Source of the DNA: an uncultured Clostridia bacterium
GTDB taxonomy: Bacteria; Bacillota; Clostridia; Oscillospirales; Oscillospiraceae
DNA: 8,571 nt
Direction of reading: 5' to 3'
NCBI GenBank assembly: GCA_946405655.1
Contig: CAMJHX010000048.1
Coordinates: 1-8,571 of the forward strand
A model generated the notes under the pieces. That model saw only the letters and a list, made by a program, of their open reading frames with translations, ran no database searches and was not told the origin of the DNA. Shown here piece by piece: positions 1-6,432 of the stretch. Within the stretch, counting starts at the first letter, position 1, and every line of letters starts with the position of its first letter. The position numbers and the translations under genes were made by a program.

Positions 1-566
1 CGGCGGACGTCAGCCGCAAGGCGGTCAAGCGCCTCGAGCAGTTTCGCGCGAGCGGCTATGAATTTCGCAACCCGACCTTCGCCACGTTCGACACCTGCCT
101 GCGGGAGATCTATCACCTGCTCACCGCGCTCTATGCGACGTTTCCGGGCTATAAGCCGATCACGGAGGCGCAGTTCGTCGCGCTCTATGGCTCGCTGCGC
201 TATGTCGTTGATTTTGAAATGGTGAAGCTTGCCTACAAGGACAACCGACTCGCGGCCTTCGTCATCTGCGTGCCGAATTACGGCGTGTACACGGCGGGGA
301 AGATCACACTGAAGGATCTTCGGGAGATCCTCCGCGTCCGCCGCCATCCGACGGAGTATTCCATCCCTTATATGGGCGTCTCGCCCGAGCACGCCGGTCT
401 CGGCAACGCGCTCTCGGAGCTTCTTAAGCAGGACCTCGCGCGCAAGAACTGCACCAGCATCAGCGCCCTGATCCACGACGGAAAGGTCTCCGGCGGGTTT
501 TATAAGATGCTCCTCACGCACCAGTCGGAATATGTGCTCATGGAGCGGGTGATCCGCGATGACTGA
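1..566 (+). CDS. GNAT-fold acetyltransferase-like protein, 3' part only
   Basis: The reading frame is open from base 3 to the TGA at 564-566, giving 187 visible residues; the start lies upstream of the window, and the internal ATG at 219 is not a credible start because coding-like sequence continues before it. The last half looks like a GCN5-related N-acetyltransferase fold: a strand (LAAFVICVPNYG) is followed, at visible residues 125-137, by GVSPEHAGLGNAL, which resembles the acetyl-CoA-binding motif A (V-x-P-x-x-x-G-x-G-x-A), then a helix, then a segment (ALIHDGKVSGGFYKML) resembling the late GNAT strand and helix. The earlier part contains FPGYKPITEAQFVALY. Members of this superfamily transfer an acyl group from acyl-CoA to an amine; the substrate cannot be told here. 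It overlaps the next gene by 8 bases, so the two are very likely co-transcribed and translationally coupled. Confidence 0.7.
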   Translation, partial: ADVSRKAVKRLEQFRASGYEFRNPTFATFDTCLREIYHLLTALYATFPGYKPITEAQFVALYGSLRYVVDFEMVKLAYKDNRLAAFVICVPNYGVYTAGKITLKDLREILRVRRHPTEYSIPYMGVSPEHAGLGNALSELLKQDLARKNCTSISALIHDGKVSGGFYKMLLTHQSEYVLMERVIRDD

Positions 567-1311
567 CGATCTCGCCATGCGCGTCTGCGCGGAGATCTGT
601 CGCAGCGATGGGATCAAGGCGCGGGAAATTGCGCTCTGCCTCGGCGCCGACCGCAGGGAGATCAACCAGACGCTCTATCGCTCGCCGCTGCTGCAGGAGC
701 TCTGCTGGCAGGATCGTGACGCCCGCTGGCATGGGCTGATCCGGCAGGGAAGACCCCACGGCGGTCTGCAGGAGTTTTCGGGCTATTATGGATTCGTGCG
801 CGATTTCCTCTCGCTGAATGAGGAGCAGTTTCTCGGCTTGCTCACAGAAGGCTGTTACCGCATCGGCCGCAGCCTGAGCGATACGCGCGGGCTCTTTCAT
901 TCCTTCCGCGACGCGCGCGAGACGATGCTCCGTCTCTTTTCCGATCTGCGCGAGATGCTGGGCGACGCATGCCTCGACTGGGAGCTTGTGTTCGAGTTTC
1001 GTCTCAAGCGCGGAAAGCATGTGCGCATCTATGCCGATGTACTTGTGATTACAGAGGAGAAGGTCTTCTCGCTCGAATTCAAGATGAAGGACACCATCGA
1101 GCCGGAGGAAATTCGGCAGGCGGCAAAGTATGTGCCGTATCTGGAGATTGTCTTCGGCCCGGAATATGAGGTCATCCCTGTGCTTGTGCTCACGGCGGCA
1201 AGTGAACTCTTTCGCTTCGAGCCAATCGGGAAACGCGACATGGTGCTCCCCGTCGCCTCGGGGGATATGCTGTTTAACGTTTTCGACGAGTATCTCAGCT
1301 TCCTTCAATAA
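559..1311 (+). CDS. Predicted Z-alpha-like winged helix plus PD-(D/E)XK nuclease-like protein
   Basis: This 250-residue protein is not one I can name. Residues about 5-60 look like a winged helix: KAREIALCLGADRREINQTLY then a wing ending in RWHG. The EIN..LY pattern plus the later Trp resembles the Z-alpha nucleic-acid-binding family, whose contact residues Asn, Tyr and Trp would be N36, Y40 and W57 here; the family's Pro pair before the Trp is absent. Residues about 140-215 fit a PD-(D/E)XK nuclease core: D160 (RIYADVLV), E173-F-K175 (LEFKMK), and Q187-x3-Y191 (QAAKY), a motif often seen after the core. An upstream Glu (E142 or E146) could be the helix-1 acid. The start ATG at 559 overlaps the stop of the acetyltransferase-like gene (ATGACTGA); GGAG at 542-545 is a distant ribosome site, so coupling is likely. 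The domain calls come from motif reading and are inference. Confidence 0.75.
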   Translation: MTDDLAMRVCAEICRSDGIKAREIALCLGADRREINQTLYRSPLLQELCWQDRDARWHGLIRQGRPHGGLQEFSGYYGFVRDFLSLNEEQFLGLLTEGCYRIGRSLSDTRGLFHSFRDARETMLRLFSDLREMLGDACLDWELVFEFRLKRGKHVRIYADVLVITEEKVFSLEFKMKDTIEPEEIRQAAKYVPYLEIVFGPEYEVIPVLVLTAASELFRFEPIGKRDMVLPVASGDMLFNVFDEYLSFLQ

Positions 1312-1340
1312 AAAAAGGACTGCACTTGCAGTCCTTTTTT
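1310..1340. terminator. Bidirectional intrinsic terminator between convergent genes
   Basis: The stem is GGACTGC (1317-1323) with GCAGTCC (1328-1334) and a 4-base loop. It is flanked by A-run 1310-1316 and T-run 1335-1340, so it has a U-tract in both directions and the A/T runs can extend the stem. It ends the + strand nuclease-like gene (stop 1309-1311) and the - strand phosphatase-like gene (stop 1339-1341), and both stop codons touch it. Confidence 0.92.
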
Positions 1341-1824
1341 AATATCCCCTTGATGCCTTGTCTTTCCCGACGCCGCAGCCGGGATTTGAAAGCAAACAGT
1401 TGTGCTGGCAGCCGCCGCAGTGGTCGGATCGCTCCGTCACGCGGATGTGCTCGCCGGACTGAATCGCGCCGCTCTGTCCGCGGCGGATGACGCACCGGCG
1501 CTTTTCCAGCGCCCGCAGCAGAAAACGGAGAAGGTTCGGCGGGGCGACGACTACGCAGTCGACCTGTGATTTCAAAAGCACCTCGGCGACGCGATTCGCC
1601 CGTTGTTTCACCTCGCGGGCGGATTCCTCCGCCTGCTGTAGCCCGAGCCGCCAGCGCAGCCCTGCGTCCGGCGCTTCTCCCAGCAGGGGCTCTTCCGTCA
1701 GTGTGCCGGCGTCTTGAAAGACAGCTTTCGCGTATGCCATGCACTCCGGCGCGGCATAGACCGGCCTTCCGGCGATGGAGATCGGCTTCGTCTCCGTACC
1801 GGGACAATATACTGCAATCATCAT
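1339..1824 (-). CDS. Degenerate histidine-phosphatase-like protein with C-terminal Cys cluster
   Basis: A 161-residue protein whose layout resembles the histidine phosphatase (phosphoglycerate mutase-like) fold but lacks the catalytic residues. The first strand reads IAVYCPGTET where active members have RHGET, so the phosphorylated His is Cys or Pro. VYAAPECMAYAKAVF then matches the SSPxxRAxxTA helix with Arg replaced by Met. EEPLLGE resembles the L-x-E element, and DCVVVAPPNLLRFLLRAL matches the late strand and helix with the second His-Gly replaced by Pro-Pro. A tail carries C136-x2-C139-x3-C143-x6-C150 (HCGGCQHNCLLSNPGCG), which could bind a metal or iron-sulfur cluster. The start (MM, 1824) lies 4 bases after the stop of the thioredoxin-fold gene, with GGAG (complement of 1835-1838) 10 bases upstream inside that gene. 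It is therefore the last gene of a two-gene operon. Loss of catalysis is an inference from motif alignment by eye. Confidence 0.8.
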   Translation of the reverse strand: MMIAVYCPGTETKPISIAGRPVYAAPECMAYAKAVFQDAGTLTEEPLLGEAPDAGLRWRLGLQQAEESAREVKQRANRVAEVLLKSQVDCVVVAPPNLLRFLLRALEKRRCVIRRGQSGAIQSGEHIRVTERSDHCGGCQHNCLLSNPGCGVGKDKASRGY

Positions 1825-1828
1825 AGGC

Positions 1829-3790
1829 TCACGGCTCCGTCGTCGGGCGCTCGCAGGCGCCGTTGTGGCAGTGATAGTACATCGCGCCGCTCACGGGGAT
1901 CGGATAGTCCACCGTGAAGGGCGCCAGCTGCGCGAGTGTATTCGCTGTCTCCGGCGTTTTCAGCAGCACGGTCAGGTTCTGCCGCGGCTCGGCGCGGAGA
2001 TAATCTGTCAGCGCCGCCGGCAGCGCATTCGCGCAGACCACCAGCTCCTCCGTTGGCTCCAGATATTCGAGCATCGCGAGCAGGGTCACGCAGCACGCGC
2101 CGGGATAGCGCTCGATCGCACCTGCGAGATATTGCAGCTGCCGTTCCTCCGCCTCGATAAAGCGTGTTTCGCCCGTGAGCCGCCCGAGGCGCGAGAGCAC
2201 AAGCGCCGCCATACCGTTGCCGGATGGCATCGCCCCGTCCTCGAGATCCTTCGTGCGCGTCAAGAGCTGCTCGCCGCGCTCGCTGTAGGGATAGCATCCG
2301 CCGCGCTCTTTGTCAAAGAATTCAACCAACAGCTGATCGCCGAGCGCAACGGCGAGCCTCAGATACTCCGTCCGGAATGTGGTCTCATAGAGTGTGATCA
2401 GGCCCCACGCGTAGAACGCGCAGTCCTCGAGCTTCGCGTCAAAGGCGGCGTCGCCCTCGCGCCAGCGGGCGAGGAGACGGCCATCCGAATCGTGCAGATT
2501 CGTTTCAATGAAATGCGCTGCCGTCTCTGCGGCTTCGATCCAATCGGCTCGGTCAAAGACCTGACCGGCCTTTGCGAGCGCGCCGATCATGAGCCCGTTC
2601 CACGCGGTAAGCACCTTGTCGTCCCGATGAAGCGCCGTGCGCGTGAGTCGGTATTGGCGTACCTTTTCAAGAGCGGCAGCCTCCCAAGCGGGCGCGCGCT
2701 CCCAATCCTCGGTCTCAATCAGGTTCAGAATGTTCTTCCCGTGGAAATTGCCTGCCTTCGTCACGCCGTACCGGCGGCAGAAGGGCAGGGCGTCCATGCC
2801 GAGAAGACGGGTCAGCTCCTCGGACGTAAAGAGATAGTATTTTCCCTCCTCGCCGTCGCTGTCGGCGTCCTGTCCGCAATAGAAGCCACCCAGTGAATCG
2901 CGCAGCTCGCGCAGAACGTAGTCCGCCGTTCTGCGTACAATGTCGGCATACCATGCGCGCTTGGTTTCCTGATATGACTCGGTGTAGGCGAGCAGGAGCA
3001 GCGCGTTATCATAGAGCATCTTTTCAAAATGCGGCGCGAGCCACTTGACGTCCGTGCTGTAGCGCGAAAAGCCGCCGCCCGCGTGGTCGAAGATCCCGCC
3101 GCGGCCCATCCTTTCCAGCGTCAGTTCCGCGGCGTTTCGCGCGTCATCTTCGCCTGTGAGCCTCGCCCAGCGAAGGAGGAAAATCAAATTGTGCGGCATC
3201 GGGAATTTGTTTGAGAATCCCGTTCCGCCCCAGACCTTGTCCGTCCGGCGCACGAGGGATTTTGCCCCCATTTCCGCAAGCGATCGGCGCGGCGTCCCGG
3301 GGACAGCCTCCTTTGAGGCGCGCAGGTGCTTTGCAAAGGCGTCGCCCTCGTCCAGCAGCTTTTGCCGATCGTCTCTCCAGAGCTGCTTTGCCGTCGCAAT
3401 CAGGCCCATCAGCTCGTTTCGCTTCAGATACGTCCCGACCCAGAACGGCTTCTGCTCCGGCGTCATCAGCACCGTCAGCGGCCAGCCGCCCGAGCCCGTC
3501 GCGGCGACGCAGGCCGCCATATACACGCCATCCACGTCCGGCCGCTCCTCGCGGTCGACCTTGATGCAGACGAAGGTCTCGTTCATCGCCTGCGCGACCG
3601 TCTCATTTTCAAACGATTCGTGCGCCATCACATGGCACCAGTGACAAGTGGAATAGCCGATGCTCAGAAAGATCGGCTTGTCCTCGTGCTTTGCCTTCTC
3701 AAAGGCTTTCTCTCCCCATGCCATCCAGCCCACAGGGTTGTCCCTGTGCTGTAGAAGATAGGGAGATTTTTCAAATTGCAGCTCGTTCAT
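1829..3790 (-). CDS. yyaL: YyaL-like thioredoxin-domain protein (DUF255 / spermatogenesis-associated 20 family)
   Basis: The protein has 653 residues and looks complete. Residues about 5-160 are the DUF255 thioredoxin-like domain: NPVGWMAWGEKAF, then GYSTCHWCHVM with the CxxC pair C49/C52, VDREERPDVD, and GGWPLTVLMTP around the loop facing the CxxC. The rest is the family's long helical part resembling glycoside-processing (alpha/alpha) barrels: KFPMPHNLIFLLRWA, HFEKMLYDNALL (about 254-265), CGQDADSDGEEGKYY, KVLTAWNGLMIGALAKAG and GAMPSGNGMAALVL, and it ends in the family-typical Cys pair before PTT. Family members are conserved from bacteria to man; the biochemical role is not settled, and a disulfide or redox function is only inferred from CxxC. 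The start is set by GGAGG (complement of 3797-3801) 6 bases upstream. It has its own promoter and is followed after 4 bases by the phosphatase-like gene. Confidence 0.95.
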   Translation of the reverse strand: MNELQFEKSPYLLQHRDNPVGWMAWGEKAFEKAKHEDKPIFLSIGYSTCHWCHVMAHESFENETVAQAMNETFVCIKVDREERPDVDGVYMAACVAATGSGGWPLTVLMTPEQKPFWVGTYLKRNELMGLIATAKQLWRDDRQKLLDEGDAFAKHLRASKEAVPGTPRRSLAEMGAKSLVRRTDKVWGGTGFSNKFPMPHNLIFLLRWARLTGEDDARNAAELTLERMGRGGIFDHAGGGFSRYSTDVKWLAPHFEKMLYDNALLLLAYTESYQETKRAWYADIVRRTADYVLRELRDSLGGFYCGQDADSDGEEGKYYLFTSEELTRLLGMDALPFCRRYGVTKAGNFHGKNILNLIETEDWERAPAWEAAALEKVRQYRLTRTALHRDDKVLTAWNGLMIGALAKAGQVFDRADWIEAAETAAHFIETNLHDSDGRLLARWREGDAAFDAKLEDCAFYAWGLITLYETTFRTEYLRLAVALGDQLLVEFFDKERGGCYPYSERGEQLLTRTKDLEDGAMPSGNGMAALVLSRLGRLTGETRFIEAEERQLQYLAGAIERYPGACCVTLLAMLEYLEPTEELVVCANALPAALTDYLRAEPRQNLTVLLKTPETANTLAQLAPFTVDYPIPVSGAMYYHCHNGACERPTTEP

Positions 3791-3811
3791 GGTGCACCTC
3801 CGATTGGATTT

Positions 3812-3840
3812 ATCTTAGCATGCCCAATTTTTCCCGTCAA
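3812..3840 (-). promoter_or_regulatory. Sigma-A type promoter of the yyaL operon
   Basis: On the - strand, TTGACG (complement of 3835-3840) is followed by a 17-base spacer and TAAGAT (complement of 3812-3817), preceded by TGC, an extended -10 element. Transcription would start near 3805, leaving an untranslated leader of only about 15 bases with the GGAGG ribosome site inside it. The -35 directly follows the T-run of the upstream gene's terminator, so the operons are separate units packed with no spare sequence. Confidence 0.8.
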
Positions 3841-3872
3841 TGAAAAACAGGAGACCGATCTGCGGTCTCCTG
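3841..3872 (-). terminator. Intrinsic terminator after the lipoprotein gene
   Basis: A perfect 10-base-pair stem, CAGGAGACCG (3848-3857) with CGGTCTCCTG (3863-3872), encloses a 5-base loop. Read on the - strand it is followed by TTTTT (complement of 3843-3847). It lies 7 bases after the TAA of the small lipoprotein gene (3880-3882) and closes the four-gene operon. Confidence 0.92.
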
Positions 3873-3879
3873 CATATGC

Positions 3880-4350
3880 TTAGTAGAGAATATCATAATA
3901 AAACCAATGCGGCAGGACGCGGATCATGGTTCCGCTGTTTCCGCCGTCGTCGGAAAAGCGCCACTCGCCGTTTTCCTCCGGGTGAATGATTCCTCCATAC
4001 TTACCATTATGGAATTTAACAGGCTCGTCGTCCGGCGCGTAATAAAAACCGAATTCCTTGCTGGACGGCGCAATGCCCATGCCGCCCCAATAAAACTGCA
4101 CAATCGTCTGCTCACCGTCCCAGACGCCTTCGATCTCCGCTTTCCCAAAGTTCTTATCCTGATTTGTTCCGGCGATCTGCCCCTTCGCAATGGCTGTGAG
4201 CTCGGCCTCGTTTTCCATCACGAATCGAAAGACCTGCTGTCTGAGCAGCGATTCATGCACGACGCGGGAAAACTGCAGAACGCGAGGACAGCCATAGAGA
4301 ACCAGCGGCATCATCATAATCAATAGGATGATCACCAAGATTTTCTTCAT
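3880..4350 (-). CDS. Small predicted lipoprotein of unknown function
   Basis: A 156-residue protein with a Lys-Lys start and a hydrophobic stretch (residues 4-20) ending in VLYGC, an acceptable lipobox with Cys21 as the lipid-modified residue, though Tyr at -2 is unusual; otherwise it would be an N-terminal membrane anchor. The mature part, about 135 residues, has no motif I can assign. It is acidic to neutral and rich in Gly, Tyr, Phe and Trp (QFYWGGMGIAPSSKEFGFYYAPDD, short of any known signature), ending in HWFYYDILY, suggesting a small beta-rich extracytoplasmic domain. The start at 4350 is 4 bases after the stop of the DUF4173 gene, with GGTGA nearby as a weak ribosome site, so it is the last gene of that operon. 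Its GC looks lower than its neighbours by eye. It could be a partner of the membrane protein upstream. Confidence 0.85.
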   Translation of the reverse strand: MKKILVIILLIMMMPLVLYGCPRVLQFSRVVHESLLRQQVFRFVMENEAELTAIAKGQIAGTNQDKNFGKAEIEGVWDGEQTIVQFYWGGMGIAPSSKEFGFYYAPDDEPVKFHNGKYGGIIHPEENGEWRFSDDGGNSGTMIRVLPHWFYYDILY

Positions 4351-4354
4351 ACTG

Positions 4355-5665
4355 TCACCAAAAATGCAGCGCCGTCAGCGTCACCGCGCTGAAGATGACC
4401 CATGCGCGGAAGGTTTCCTTTTTGCGGACGATCGACCAGATCGCAGCGATGCACCCGAACGCGAGCGAGCAGATCAGCCACGCGCTCTGCAGGCGCAGCG
4501 GCGTAAAGCCGAAGCAGTCGATATAGAGCCAGAGCTTCGACGCCGCGATTACGGCGAAGAGGAGACTTTCCGAAAGCAGGATAATGGTGATGATCTTCAA
4601 CCCTTTGTGTGTCCAGACGGTCTCACGGCTCAGGCGCGTGACGAACCAGAGCAGCGCGAAGTTCACCGCCATCAGCTTGCAGAGCTCAAAGAAGCCCTGT
4701 CTTGCATAGCGCGAGAGTGTGTAGCCGGTGGGGAGGTTTCGCGTAAACGCGCCGAGAAGATACCTTGCGTGCAGGACGAAGAACACGGCGTAAAGCACGC
4801 AGAACGCCGCCGTGAGCCCGACCCAGATCACCGTCGGCACGCCGTGGATGGCGCCGAGGAAATCATCGACGCCCTTCACGTGCGCGGCTTTGTTCTCATC
4901 CTTGATGCGTCCTGTCCCGGCAATCAGACCGAACAGCCAAGCGCCGACGGGAAGGCTTAACAGGAATGTTCCGATGAAATCATCAAACCCGTCCCACTGG
5001 AAGGTGAAGCTTTCCAGCAGCTTTGCCAGCGCTCTCCGAAAATGCGAATCTGCTCCCGCGAGAAGCTTGAACGCAATCACAAAGAAGACTGCCGCCAACA
5101 CGAGTGAAAATGCACTCCAGACGATGGTCTCGGGCTTGATCCGGTGCTTTTTTGGCTTGAATCGCCGAAGACCAAAGAACAGGCAGCGGATGCGCAGGAA
5201 GAAGTTCGCAAACGGTATGATGAAAAAGCCAAACACCGCGTCCACCGGAAGCAGACGCCCGGTCCTGCCCTCCAGCAGCGCGCCGCTCCGACTGAGCACC
5301 CACCAGACGAACGCCAGATGCAGAAACAGCATGCTCTGTGCGCCGTTCCAGACATGTGAACAGCCCAGCAGCGCTCCGGCTTCGATCAGTACAAGACAGC
5401 CGAGCCAGATCCAGCTTTCCGCTGGGCGCTTTCTGTTCCAATGCAGTACCTCGGTGATGCCGATCAGCAGCACGGTGAAGGCAATCAGCCATCCGGCTGT
5501 GCTGTCATGCGCAGAGAAAGAAAAATCGATATCTTTGTCGATATAGAGATACGCTGCGACATACATCGCGAGCGCCGTCCAGATCTCCGGCCGCGAGGCG
5601 GAAAATGCCTTTCGTTCCGGCAGACCCTCAAACGGGGAGGGGACGGCCGGTTTGTTTTCATTCAT
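4355..5665 (-). CDS. DUF4173 (DUF4153-like) multi-pass membrane protein
   Basis: A 436-residue polytopic inner-membrane protein with roughly ten to eleven hydrophobic segments (for example about residues 28-42, 58-72, 85-101, 113-124, 183-203, 232-250, 277-300, 330-343, 357-375, 394-412, 420-434). The segment GYTLSRYARQGFFEL (314-328) and the later YIDCFGFTPLRLQSAW (from 381) match the conserved region of the DUF4173 family, which has no established biochemical function. The N-terminal 25 residues are polar and cytoplasmic-looking, and a basic loop (LRRFKPKKHRIK, about 166-177) sits mid-protein. The start is set by GGAGG (complement of 5674-5678) 8 bases before the ATG, lying inside the end of the regulator gene; only 3 bases separate its stop from this start. 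It is the third gene of an operon with a DUF2975 protein and a YozG-like regulator. I would not guess a transport substrate. Confidence 0.9.
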   Translation of the reverse strand: MNENKPAVPSPFEGLPERKAFSASRPEIWTALAMYVAAYLYIDKDIDFSFSAHDSTAGWLIAFTVLLIGITEVLHWNRKRPAESWIWLGCLVLIEAGALLGCSHVWNGAQSMLFLHLAFVWWVLSRSGALLEGRTGRLLPVDAVFGFFIIPFANFFLRIRCLFFGLRRFKPKKHRIKPETIVWSAFSLVLAAVFFVIAFKLLAGADSHFRRALAKLLESFTFQWDGFDDFIGTFLLSLPVGAWLFGLIAGTGRIKDENKAAHVKGVDDFLGAIHGVPTVIWVGLTAAFCVLYAVFFVLHARYLLGAFTRNLPTGYTLSRYARQGFFELCKLMAVNFALLWFVTRLSRETVWTHKGLKIITIILLSESLLFAVIAASKLWLYIDCFGFTPLRLQSAWLICSLAFGCIAAIWSIVRKKETFRAWVIFSAVTLTALHFW

Positions 5666-5668
5666 GAT

Positions 5669-5875
5669 TCAGTCCTCCACGAACTCCAGCAGATCTCCGG
5701 GCTGACACTCGAGCGCATGACACAGCGCCATCAGCGTGGAAAACCGGATGGCCTTTGCCTTGCCCGTCTTCAGGATCGAGAGGTTCGCCGGTGTGATACC
5801 GACGCGCTCCGCCAGCTCGCCGCCGGAGATTTTGCGCCGCGCCATCATCACATCGAGATTCACGCGAATTTCCAT
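5669..5875 (-). CDS. YozG-like Xre-family DNA-binding regulator
   Basis: A 68-residue protein that is a single Cro/C1-type helix-turn-helix of the HTH_26 group. The family hallmarks are all present: an N-terminal strand NLDVMMARRK, the helix-turn-helix ELAERVGITPANLSILKTGK (residues about 20-39), then AIRFSTLMALCHALECQPGDLLEF. The length is normal for YozG-like proteins, which usually sit next to a DUF2975 gene, as here. It acts in the cytoplasm as a probable dimeric repressor, most likely of its own operon. The ribosome site AAGGAGG overlaps the TAA of the DUF2975 gene (5888-5890), with 7 bases between GGAGG and the ATG; the gap between genes is 12 bases. The likely target is the TTATCG-N5-CGATAA dyad at 6405-6421; that link is inference. 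Confidence 0.95.
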   Translation of the reverse strand: MEIRVNLDVMMARRKISGGELAERVGITPANLSILKTGKAKAIRFSTLMALCHALECQPGDLLEFVED

Positions 5876-5887
5876 GCCCGTCCCTCC

Positions 5888-6340
5888 TTAGATCGTGAGA
5901 TCGAGCTCGCTGCGCATCTCAATTGCCTGCCGGAAAACGCTGCGCACAATCCGCACGATCAGCGCCATAAATGCAGAGCAAAGCGCCAGCACGAGAAACG
6001 CAAGATAATAAGAGCTGCTCACCAGACTGATGACTGCCGCTGCAACGCAGGCGTCGCTGATGATGCGCATGATGCGCACGTTTTCTTCCTCAAAGACGCG
6101 GTTGTCCTTGAGATTGCACAGCAGGCGCCAGAGCCCCCACAGCGCTGCCCATGCCGCCGGGGAGCAGGCATAGAGACTGCAGAGCAGATATCTGTGCGTC
6201 TGGGCTGGCATGCCGCGCAGCGTCACAAACCACTTCGCCATCCACCAGCCGCCGATATCGAGCGTCAAAAGCAGCAGCGCAAAGAGAATCACACAGATCT
6301 GGGAGAGAAAAATGCTGTTGTTCTTATTTCTTTGATTCAT
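5888..6340 (-). CDS. DUF2975 family membrane protein (YoaS-like)
   Basis: A 150-residue protein with four membrane segments (about residues 10-32, 52-74, 96-118 and 117-135). The DUF2975 hallmarks are clear: NRVFEEENVRIMRIIS between segments two and three, and the C-terminal VFRQAIEMRSELDLTI. The family has no defined molecular function and is commonly paired with the YozG-like regulator that follows. The frame is open as far as 6475, but I place the start at 6340: AAAGGA (complement of 6350-6355) lies 9 bases upstream of MNQR, the promoter lies upstream at 6369-6397, and the extra N-terminal stretch would cover the promoter, operator and the preceding terminator. An in-frame ATG at 6349 abuts the ribosome site with no spacing and is unlikely to be used. 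It is the first gene of the four-gene operon. Confidence 0.92.
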   Translation of the reverse strand: MNQRNKNNSIFLSQICVILFALLLLTLDIGGWWMAKWFVTLRGMPAQTHRYLLCSLYACSPAAWAALWGLWRLLCNLKDNRVFEEENVRIMRIISDACVAAAVISLVSSSYYLAFLVLALCSAFMALIVRIVRSVFRQAIEMRSELDLTI

Positions 6341-6349
6341 TGGTACCAT

Positions 6350-6355
6350 TCCTTT
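6350..6355 (-). promoter_or_regulatory. Ribosome binding site fixing the DUF2975 start
   Basis: AAAGGA on the - strand sits 9 bases before the ATG at 6338-6340. It directly touches the alternative in-frame ATG at 6347-6349, which therefore has no usable spacing. Confidence 0.75.
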
Positions 6356-6368
6356 CGTGCACGGTGAC

Positions 6369-6397
6369 AGAATAGCAGGGAGAATATTGTTTGTCAA
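6369..6397 (-). promoter_or_regulatory. Promoter of the DUF2975/regulator/DUF4173 operon
   Basis: On the - strand, consensus TTGACA (complement of 6392-6397), a 17-base spacer, and TATTCT (complement of 6369-6374) preceded by TGC, an extended -10. Transcription would start near 6362, about 22 bases before the chosen start codon. This strong, near-consensus promoter is what one expects for an operon held down by a repressor. Confidence 0.85.
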
Positions 6398-6421
6398 GAT
6401 AAAATTATCGAAAAACGATAA
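6398..6421. promoter_or_regulatory. Putative operator: TTATCG-N5-CGATAA dyad with a third half-site
   Basis: TTATCG (6405-6410), AAAAA, CGATAA (6416-6421) form a 17-base inverted repeat that begins 7 bases upstream of the -35 hexamer. An overlapping second dyad, GATAA-AA-TTATC (6398-6409), adds another half-site and abuts the -35. The AT-rich site stands out from GC-rich surroundings. The likely ligand is the YozG-like regulator of the same operon. No binding evidence exists in the sequence itself. Confidence 0.6.
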
Positions 6422-6432
6422 ATAATATGAAT

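Noticed and set aside
538..1308. Long open frame on the - strand opposite the nuclease-like gene
   Set aside because: It mirrors the + strand gene in a GC-rich sequence, has no ribosome site or domain, and overlaps the coupled + strand pair that carries recognisable motifs.
1775..2896. 373-codon open frame on the + strand opposite yyaL
   Set aside because: It lies antisense to a gene with clear family hallmarks throughout; its composition (rich in Arg, Ala, Leu, Gln, no domain) is typical of an antisense shadow in GC-rich DNA.
4812..5546. 244-codon open frame on the + strand opposite the DUF4173 gene
   Set aside because: The Ser/Arg/Pro-rich translation is the expected reverse image of a membrane protein gene; no ribosome site or domain is visible.
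5441..6367. 308-codon open frame on the + strand across the regulator and DUF2975 genes
   Set aside because: It is antisense to three genes with clear family signatures and their ribosome sites, with Arg/His-rich composition and no recognisable domain.
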